A DNA stretch of 16,354 nt, from contig JBAZOB010000028.1 in assembly GCA_041648895.1 (NCBI GenBank), positions 1 through 16,354 of the forward strand, in the 5' to 3' direction. Shown one piece after another: positions 1-5,389 of this stretch. A model generated the notes under the pieces. That model had not been told where the DNA came from. It searched no databases and saw only the letters and a list, made by a program, of their open reading frames with translations. Every line of letters begins with the position of its first letter. Position 1 is the first letter of the stretch. The position numbers and the translations under genes were made by a program. This DNA is from JBAZOB01 sp041648895. GTDB lineage: Bacteria; Patescibacteriota; JAHJAL01.

Positions 1-20
1 TCATTGGTGATTTGTAATTG
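1..20. repeat. possible degraded copy of the intergenic repeat
   Basis: The first 20 bases match 14723-14742, inside the right arm of the 14.6-kb palindrome, at 16 of 20 positions without gaps. The rest of the gap to the tRNA (21-72) shows no gene, hairpin or T-run terminator that I can support. The copy is cut by the window edge, and an AT-rich match this short could be chance. Confidence 0.25.
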
Positions 21-72
21 TAATAAAAAAACCGCCATCACTATTAATATAGATTCGACGGTAAAAAGAAAG

Positions 73-148
73 CGGAGCCGACGGGGCTCGAACCCGCGAC
101 CTCTGCCGTGACAGGGCAGCGTTCTAACCAAAACTGAACTACGGCTCC
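73..148 (-). tRNA. tRNA-Asp (anticodon GTC)
   Basis: Read on the minus strand, the 76 bases fold into a complete cloverleaf. The 7-bp acceptor stem is GGAGCCG/CGGCTCC, the D arm is GTTC/GAAC, and the anticodon stem is CTGCC/GGCAG around the loop CTGTCAC. The T arm is GCGGG/CCCGT around TTCGAGC, and the discriminator base is G. The anticodon GTC reads Asp codons, and a G discriminator is the normal identity base for tRNA-Asp. CCA is not encoded (the next bases are CTT), so it must be added by a CCA-adding enzyme. There is no intron. The gene lies 51 bp after the prolyl isomerase on the same strand and could be cotranscribed with it; I see no separate promoter. Confidence 0.97.
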
Positions 149-199
149 ATAAAGAACTAATACTAGTAAATTTTAACAAAAAACTGGTGGGAAATCTAC

Positions 200-1168
200 T
201 TAAATCAGCACCCACACCCGCATTTTTTCTTTCTCTTGAATCAGCCAATCATCAAAACTTAGATTAACATCACCTTTTTTATCTTCTAATTTAATAATAT
301 GCCAGCCAAAATCAGTTCGCACCGGTTGACTAATTTCGCCCACATTCATCGAAAAAACCGCCTCTTCAAATTCTTCGACCATCACTCCTCGGCCAAAATA
401 ACCCAGATTACCATTGTTTTGCGATACTGAAGGGTCATTGCTATACTCGGTGGCCACGACAGCAAAATCTTCACCTTGATTTAACTTACCAATAACCTCA
501 AGCGCTTTTTGCCTAGCCGCTTCCACCTCCTCATCACTCGCGTCCGCTAAAACGGTAATCAAAATATGACTAGCCTCAACTTTTTCGATCAATGCATCCT
601 CTAGATTAGCCTTGAGCATTTCCAAATACATCTTTTGACGAAATCTTTCTTCCGTCCAGCCAAAATCATTAACAATTATTTTTAAAAATTGCTCCTGGCC
701 TCCATTATCACTAACCACCTTGTTATACTCTTCATTCAGTTTATTTTCATCAACACTCACCCCATGGCGTTGGGCTAAAATCACCCACAATTTTTCACTA
801 ATCAATCGATCCACCACTTGCTCCCGATCAGCATCATCAATCTGACAGTTAGTACCCACTTGTTCACAAGCTCGTAAAACCAAATCCAACTCCTGCCAAT
901 AATCAGACAAATAGACTAATTGGGTATCCACTACCGCCATTGGATAAGGCAAAGTGCTGGCCACCGCCCGCGCAAACTTATTTTCCGTCTGTAAATTGTA
1001 CACCGCCACCCCTACTCCCACCAAAAAAATAACCAGCAGGATCAACACCATCAGCAAAATACTTTTTACATCCACTCGCGACCTAGGAATAACTGGCTCA
1101 GTCTCATTTTTTTGCTTGATTTCTTCCGGTTTTTTTTCGTTCAACTCGTTTAACATTATTTTCTCCAT
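200..1168 (-). CDS. membrane-anchored parvulin-type peptidyl-prolyl isomerase (PrsA/SurA-like)
   Basis: Probably an extracytoplasmic folding factor that isomerises prolyl bonds in exported proteins. The 322-residue frame has a charged cytoplasmic N-terminus (1-35), one membrane segment (about 36-57), a SurA-N-like helical region (about 80-195) and a parvulin domain (about 197-296). The parvulin domain is recognised by ASHILI, the DPS...GNLGYFGRG stretch, F-x-x-A-V-F and FGWHIIKL. The only two cysteines, C101 and C108, lie on the predicted external side and could form a disulfide. The true start may be the ATG at 1156 (residue 5), because GGAG sits 6 nt before it, whereas nothing like a ribosome site precedes 1168. 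It is the third gene of an LCP/membrane-protein operon, 7 bp after its neighbour, which supports an envelope role. Family assignment is firm; choice between PrsA and SurA names is not. Confidence 0.9.
   Translation of the reverse strand: MEKIMLNELNEKKPEEIKQKNETEPVIPRSRVDVKSILLMVLILLVIFLVGVGVAVYNLQTENKFARAVASTLPYPMAVVDTQLVYLSDYWQELDLVLRACEQVGTNCQIDDADREQVVDRLISEKLWVILAQRHGVSVDENKLNEEYNKVVSDNGGQEQFLKIIVNDFGWTEERFRQKMYLEMLKANLEDALIEKVEASHILITVLADASDEEVEAARQKALEVIGKLNQGEDFAVVATEYSNDPSVSQNNGNLGYFGRGVMVEEFEEAVFSMNVGEISQPVRTDFGWHIIKLEDKKGDVNLSFDDWLIQEKEKMRVWVLI
1163..1166 (-). promoter_or_regulatory. ribosome binding site GGAG that favours the start at 1156
   Basis: GGAG is formed by the third base of the first ATG and the following GAG codon. 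It lies 6 nt upstream of a second in-frame ATG (1154-1156), a normal Shine-Dalgarno spacing. This makes residue 5 the likelier start of the prolyl isomerase, giving 318 residues beginning MLNELN. It is one of the few convincing Shine-Dalgarno matches in the window. Confidence 0.5.
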
Positions 1169-1175
1169 TATTTTT

Positions 1176-1937
1176 TTATATTAAAAATGGTGGCAACCAA
1201 CTCGCCGTCAACAAAACCGCCGCCATTAAAACCAGTCCCAATAAAACATATTCCGCCACAATGCGGGCACTCATAATCTTTTCCAACCAGTGACTAAGCA
1301 AACCCCAAAAGATATACATCACCACCACCAGCACAATACTCTTGGCCGAAGGATCCACCGGCCAAAAACTGATCACCAAAAATATTTCCGAAATCAATAA
1401 CCCTAAGAGCACAGTATATAGTACCACAATTGATCGGTCTAAACCACTGGCCCACAAGATCGAATAAAAAATAGCAAAGCTGAAAAAAACCACCACTACC
1501 ATCAATATCCATAAAGGTAAGGCAATACTAACACTAAAATGAGCAATGGAAAAATATAACAAATATGCCGCCACCAAAGCCACAAAAGAAAAATTCAATC
1601 GCGTCACCAAAAAACTCTTATAGGGAAATTGATCGACATATAATAGTAAAAAATACATACATATAGCTCCCATCACCATTACTACTTGTTGAAATAAGGT
1701 AATCGGCATAAAAAATCCAAAAGATAACACACCCATCGACAACAAAACCGGCAAAATCGAGCGACGGATAATACCTTCTTCCCAATTACCCCCCATTACC
1801 CACAGCACTCCCGACACCACCAACACTAGTAGCACAAAACTACCCCAAAACACGAAATCTGGAAAATAATGTAACACCTCTAACAAAACCAGAAATGCCA
1901 AACTAATAACCAATGGTTTATAATGCCACCAACTCAT
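1176..1937 (-). CDS. polytopic membrane protein of unknown function
   Basis: I do not recognise the family. The 253-residue protein is almost entirely hydrophobic, with about nine predicted membrane segments (roughly 8-24, 29-48, 61-77, 82-100, 115-133, 138-161, 169-191, 199-216 and 228-246). The loops between them are short, for example NWEEGIIRRS (51-60) and SHWLEKIMSAR (215-225). I see no catalytic motif, nucleotide-binding site or extracytoplasmic domain. The ATG at 1937 starts only 2 nt after the LCP stop, and the stop lies 7 bp before the prolyl isomerase, so the three genes are very probably one operon. The context suggests work at the envelope, perhaps with the LCP transferase, but that is inference from position only. 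The coding call is safe because of the tight packing and consistent hydrophobic pattern. Confidence 0.8.
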   Translation of the reverse strand: MSWWHYKPLVISLAFLVLLEVLHYFPDFVFWGSFVLLVLVVSGVLWVMGGNWEEGIIRRSILPVLLSMGVLSFGFFMPITLFQQVVMVMGAICMYFLLLYVDQFPYKSFLVTRLNFSFVALVAAYLLYFSIAHFSVSIALPLWILMVVVVFFSFAIFYSILWASGLDRSIVVLYTVLLGLLISEIFLVISFWPVDPSAKSIVLVVVMYIFWGLLSHWLEKIMSARIVAEYVLLGLVLMAAVLLTASWLPPFLI

Positions 1938-1939
1938 AT

Positions 1940-3253
1940 TTATTCCAAATTAAAGTTGTTACCCAAAACTAACGTACAATCAACAATCTTGTCATCACTT
2001 AAAAAACTATCAAATCTGACCCCCCACTCATCTTCTAAATATTTAATGGTCTCATCCAAATAATCCTTCTTTTTACAGGAAACAGTCGACTCAGGTGAAG
2101 TTTCCATGGTGTTATCGATTAAATCAACCGAGTAACCCTTTTTTGTTAATACATCGGCAAAACTACCCGCCAATCCAACACGATTGGTACCGTTTAGCAC
2201 CTCAAAATGAACTTGACTGTTATTCACTTTTTCATTATCTCCCGACAAAATATTGTCGACAAACTGATGAATATCTTCGAAATCACCAGCATATGGTTGC
2301 AACACATACATGCCATTGACATCACCATCGACTAAAAATCCCTCAGCGGTGTTATCAAAAACATGCATATCAATCGCCAAATCATCACCAATATCTTTAA
2401 TAATCGTGGCTGCCCGCTCCCATTCGGAAACCTGCAAATCTGTTTCCAGATGGTCAGAAACTATATCAATTAATTGAATCAGTACCTTGGTTCCTCCCAC
2501 TATTCCCTGATCCAAAAAAGCATCCTTCATCGCCACCAATGCCTTCTGTTGTCGCTTGGCTCGATCAAAATCACTCGTAGTCTGGCGACTCCGAACAAAC
2601 TTTAAAGCTGTCACCCCATCCAAATGCTGCGGCCCCGCGTCTAAAGCAAATAACTCATACCCCCCCATTTCATCCGGATACAAATAGTCATAGATATCTT
2701 CATCCACCACTACATCTATCCCGCCCAACGCGTCGACAGCCTGAACAAAACCATCAAAATCTATTTTGACATAATAATCGATATCCTGCCCAGTCACTAC
2801 TTTGACAGTGTCAATCAAAGTCCCCATCCCCCCACCCGCCACCTGATAATTTTTTCCCAAGGAATAAGCAGAATTTATTTTATTATATCCAAAACCTGGG
2901 ATTTCTAGATATAGATCACGGGGAATAGAGAACATACTTACTTTCTTTTCTTTGATATTTACCGAGGCAAAGATAACCGTATCAGTAAGATCCGGCGCCA
3001 CATTATCTCCTCCCGCTACCCCCACCACTAAAACATTGACCCGACCTTTATTTTCACCTTTAAGTTTCTGCGTATTTAATCCGATCGAATTAGTAAAATT
3101 AGTCCAAAAACTTGTCTGTCCACTGTCATTATTTTCACCTCCACTCACCTGACCACCCGACATCACCCGATAGCCAATCAAACCCGCATACAACACCACC
3201 ACTCCCGCCAGAATTGCCACTGGTACATACCATAAACTAATTATTTTTTTCAT
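1940..3253 (-). CDS. LytR-CpsA-Psr (LCP) family protein with C-terminal LytR_C domain
   Basis: LCP proteins transfer lipid-linked glycopolymers onto the cell wall or related acceptors outside the membrane. This 437-residue protein has an N-terminal membrane anchor (about 9-28), a linker, an LCP domain (about 72-275) and a LytR_C domain (about 347-434). LCP hallmarks are DLTDT (88-92), SIPRDLY with R112 and D113, KINSAY (125-130), and FVRSR...DFDRAKRQQ with R221, R223, D230, R231 and R234, the residues that bind the polyprenyl pyrophosphate head group in known LCP structures. Its only two cysteines (C393, C426) both fall in the C-terminal domain and may pair. It is the first gene of a three-gene operon and is divergent from lepB. 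A TATAAT lies 14 bp upstream of the ATG. The acceptor polymer cannot be told from sequence. Confidence 0.93.
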   Translation of the reverse strand: MKKIISLWYVPVAILAGVVVLYAGLIGYRVMSGGQVSGGENNDSGQTSFWTNFTNSIGLNTQKLKGENKGRVNVLVVGVAGGDNVAPDLTDTVIFASVNIKEKKVSMFSIPRDLYLEIPGFGYNKINSAYSLGKNYQVAGGGMGTLIDTVKVVTGQDIDYYVKIDFDGFVQAVDALGGIDVVVDEDIYDYLYPDEMGGYELFALDAGPQHLDGVTALKFVRSRQTTSDFDRAKRQQKALVAMKDAFLDQGIVGGTKVLIQLIDIVSDHLETDLQVSEWERAATIIKDIGDDLAIDMHVFDNTAEGFLVDGDVNGMYVLQPYAGDFEDIHQFVDNILSGDNEKVNNSQVHFEVLNGTNRVGLAGSFADVLTKKGYSVDLIDNTMETSPESTVSCKKKDYLDETIKYLEDEWGVRFDSFLSDDKIVDCTLVLGNNFNLE

Positions 3254-3267
3254 TAATAATCATAATA

Positions 3268-3273
3268 ATTATA
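3268..3273 (-). promoter_or_regulatory. candidate -10 element for the LCP operon
   Basis: On the minus strand a perfect TATAAT ends 14 bp before the LCP start codon. No good -35 box is seen; the hexamer 17 bp upstream is ATACAA. If it is used, transcription would begin about 8 nt before the ATG, giving a nearly leaderless mRNA. That would fit the absence of a Shine-Dalgarno sequence here. Confidence 0.4.
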
Positions 3274-3330
3274 CAATTACCCTTGTTCGATTGTATCAAA
3301 AAATTGTTAATTTTACACCCGATAAATTAG

Positions 3331-3398
3331 GAATTAGGAATGGAAAATATTACTTGGCTTCTCATTCCTAATTCACGCCACTCGATAATTCGTAATTC
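3331..3398. repeat. short intergenic repeat fragment with a 12-bp inverted repeat
   Basis: GAATTAGGAATG (3331-3342) and its exact complement CATTCCTAATTC (3363-3374) form a 12-bp stem with a 20-nt loop. The fragment also carries AATTCACGCCACTCG (3370-3384), identical over 15 bp to the outer end of the 9.8-kb palindrome (9885-9899). TCATTCCTAATTC (3362-3374) is identical over 13 bp to 14744-14756, beside the 14.6-kb palindrome. AATTCGTAATTC (3387-3398) differs from 14738-14749 at one base. It sits in the divergent region between lepB and the LCP gene. No gene is visible in this 226-bp gap. Confidence 0.8.
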
Positions 3399-3410
3399 AA
3401 CCATTTTTAG

Positions 3411-3439
3411 TTGGTAAATATTAATTTGAGTTGTATTAT
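3411..3439 (+). promoter_or_regulatory. candidate lepB promoter
   Basis: TTGGTA (3411-3416) and TATTAT (3434-3439) are separated by 17 bp and resemble a sigma-70 promoter at 4 of 6 and 5 of 6 positions. The predicted leader would be about 34 nt. No Shine-Dalgarno sequence is seen before the ATG at 3480. In such an AT-rich gap other placements are possible. Confidence 0.4.
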
Positions 3440-3479
3440 TATTAATAGGAATAAAAAAATATTTGGCTAACCAGCACGC

Positions 3480-4067
3480 ATGGAAGAAGAAAAAAATAAC
3501 ACGTTAAAAAATATTGCTGAGTTTATTTGGGAAATGCTCAAGACCGCTATTACTGTCATTTTGGTTGTTTACCTCATTAAAACCTTTTTATTCCAGCTTT
3601 TTATTGTGGACGGACAAAGCATGGAGCCGACCCTGCATGATGGACAAATGTTACTGGTCGACAAACTTAGTTACTACTACCGACAGCCACAGCGCGGCGA
3701 AATTATTGTCTTCGAAAAACCCAAAGAAACACAAACCAACTTCATCAAACGAGTTGTCGGCTTACCCGGCGAAAAAATTACCATCCATAACAACCAGATC
3801 ATTGTTTACAATGAAAGCAATCCCGATGGCCTTAAATTAAATGAAGACTATATTCCGCCCGACTCTCCCACCAATGGCAACCAAGAATTCACTATTGCCG
3901 CCAACGAAGTGTTTGTTTTGGGTGACAATCGCACCAATTCCCAAGATTCCCGAGTGATCGGACCAATTAACGAAAAACTGATTCTCGGTCGGGCCCTATT
4001 TACTTATTGGCCCATCAAAGACGCTTTTTGGCTCACCACCCCGATATACAATTCATCTCCAAACTAA
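3480..4067 (+). CDS. lepB: signal peptidase I
   Basis: Membrane serine protease that removes signal peptides from exported proteins. The 195-residue protein has one N-terminal membrane segment (about 18-42) followed by an external catalytic domain. The Ser-Lys dyad is clear: S47 in VDGQSMEPTL and K90 in FIKRVVGLPGE. Box E is seen as VLGDNRTNSQDSR (146-158). Length and single anchor match the short Gram-positive-type enzymes rather than the longer two-anchor E. coli form. It is the only plus-strand gene in the window, divergent from the LCP operon, and its last 15 bp overlap the 3' end of der on the other strand. Its codons are rich in C and A, following the strand skew of the region. The protein would process exported neighbours with cleavable signals; the LCP protein and prolyl isomerase look instead like uncleaved anchors. 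Confidence 0.96.
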   Translation: MEEEKNNTLKNIAEFIWEMLKTAITVILVVYLIKTFLFQLFIVDGQSMEPTLHDGQMLLVDKLSYYYRQPQRGEIIVFEKPKETQTNFIKRVVGLPGEKITIHNNQIIVYNESNPDGLKLNEDYIPPDSPTNGNQEFTIAANEVFVLGDNRTNSQDSRVIGPINEKLILGRALFTYWPIKDAFWLTTPIYNSSPN

Positions 4068-5372
4068 TTTTATGGCCACCCCGGTCAAAGAAAAATAATC
4101 ACGAATCAAACGTTCCATTAGTTTCTCGTTATGACAGGAGAGACTTTTTTTATGCCGAAAAGATACCTCAAATTTCGGCGGCGAACTAGCCACCTGTTTA
4201 ATCCGATTAATCCCCAGCCGAGCAATTTGAAAATTCGACTCGCTTATCTGACTCACAAAATGAGCCAATTGTTCAGCTTCGATTATCGTTCGATATTTGG
4301 CACTAATTTCTAACAACTTCTTCTTGATAATATTAACATTTTTGCCCACCAATGCTGATCCAAAAACTATAGGCACCCAATAAGCAAACCCCAGTCGTCG
4401 CTGCAATACTCGCATAAACTTTTCCTGATTAGATTCCTGATTAGTCACCAAATCCCACTTATTGACAAACAAAATAATACCCAATCCCAACTCAACCGCC
4501 AAGGAAACAATCGAAACATCCATCCTGGTCAAACCCTCGGCACCATCAATTACCACTACCGCAATATTTGCCCGCCTCGCCTCAGCCAAAGCGTGCATAT
4601 AACTGAAACGATTAATATCCTTTTTTCGATACCTCCCGGGAGATAACAATCCAGCGGTGTCCACCAGCCAAAAAGATTCCGAGTCATATTTGATCTCAAT
4701 CTCACCGGCATCCCGAGTTGTTCCCGCCACCGGTCCGACCGTCATCCTATCTAATCCACACAATTTATTAATCAAAGTCGATTTCCCCACATTGGGACGA
4801 CCCAAAATACAAACCCGCAACTCATCGTTAAAGTCATCACGCAAACTTTTATTCAGATTATTACTCCCCACAATATCATCCAGTAAATCACCCACCCCCC
4901 GCCCACTCATCGCCGAAGTTAAATAATAATCCTTCACCCCCAACTCATAAAATTGCTGCGCCTGAATTTCCAATGCCGGTGAATCAACTTTATTTACTAC
5001 CAGCCGAATTTTAGGCTGATATTTCCGCATTCGCTCCCACAACCGCTTATCCTCATTGGTCATACCATCTTTACCATCAACCATAAATAAAACCAAATCC
5101 GCTTCCTGCACACTATATTCCACTTGCTTCATCGCCGATTCCTCCACCCCTCCCAATTCAAACTGGCGCAAAATACCGGCCGTGTCCAGTAACCAAAAAT
5201 ACTGACCTTGCCACTCGGCTAGCGCCAATATTCGATCACGGGTTGTTCCCTCCCAATCACAAACAATTGATTTCTGATAACCAAGTATTTTATTGAATAA
5301 AGAAGATTTACCCACATTGGGCCGACCCACAATCGCCACTAACTTATTTTTTTTACCAACAATTCTTTTCAT
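4053..5372 (-). CDS. der: ribosome assembly GTPase Der (EngA)
   Basis: Tandem-GTPase needed for maturation of the 50S ribosomal subunit, acting in the cytoplasm. The 439 residues show two G domains and a C-terminal KH-like domain. G domain 1 has GRPNVGKS (16-23), DTAG (63-66) and NKVD (127-130). G domain 2 has GRPNVGKS (191-198), DTAG (238-241) and NKWD (304-307). The KH-like part (about 355-439) has the family's PPKF (398-401) and ends in a basic RDYFSLTGVAIKLVWR. Length is normal for the family. It starts 17 bp after the exonuclease stop, so it is likely in the infB operon. Its UGA stop overlaps the end of the convergent lepB gene. The start at 5372 keeps a short basic extension before the first G domain; only a weak GGTG lies upstream as a ribosome site. 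Confidence 0.97.
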   Translation of the reverse strand: MKRIVGKKNKLVAIVGRPNVGKSSLFNKILGYQKSIVCDWEGTTRDRILALAEWQGQYFWLLDTAGILRQFELGGVEESAMKQVEYSVQEADLVLFMVDGKDGMTNEDKRLWERMRKYQPKIRLVVNKVDSPALEIQAQQFYELGVKDYYLTSAMSGRGVGDLLDDIVGSNNLNKSLRDDFNDELRVCILGRPNVGKSTLINKLCGLDRMTVGPVAGTTRDAGEIEIKYDSESFWLVDTAGLLSPGRYRKKDINRFSYMHALAEARRANIAVVVIDGAEGLTRMDVSIVSLAVELGLGIILFVNKWDLVTNQESNQEKFMRVLQRRLGFAYWVPIVFGSALVGKNVNIIKKKLLEISAKYRTIIEAEQLAHFVSQISESNFQIARLGINRIKQVASSPPKFEVSFRHKKSLSCHNEKLMERLIRDYFSLTGVAIKLVWR

Positions 5373-5389
5373 ATCTACACCAATTTATT

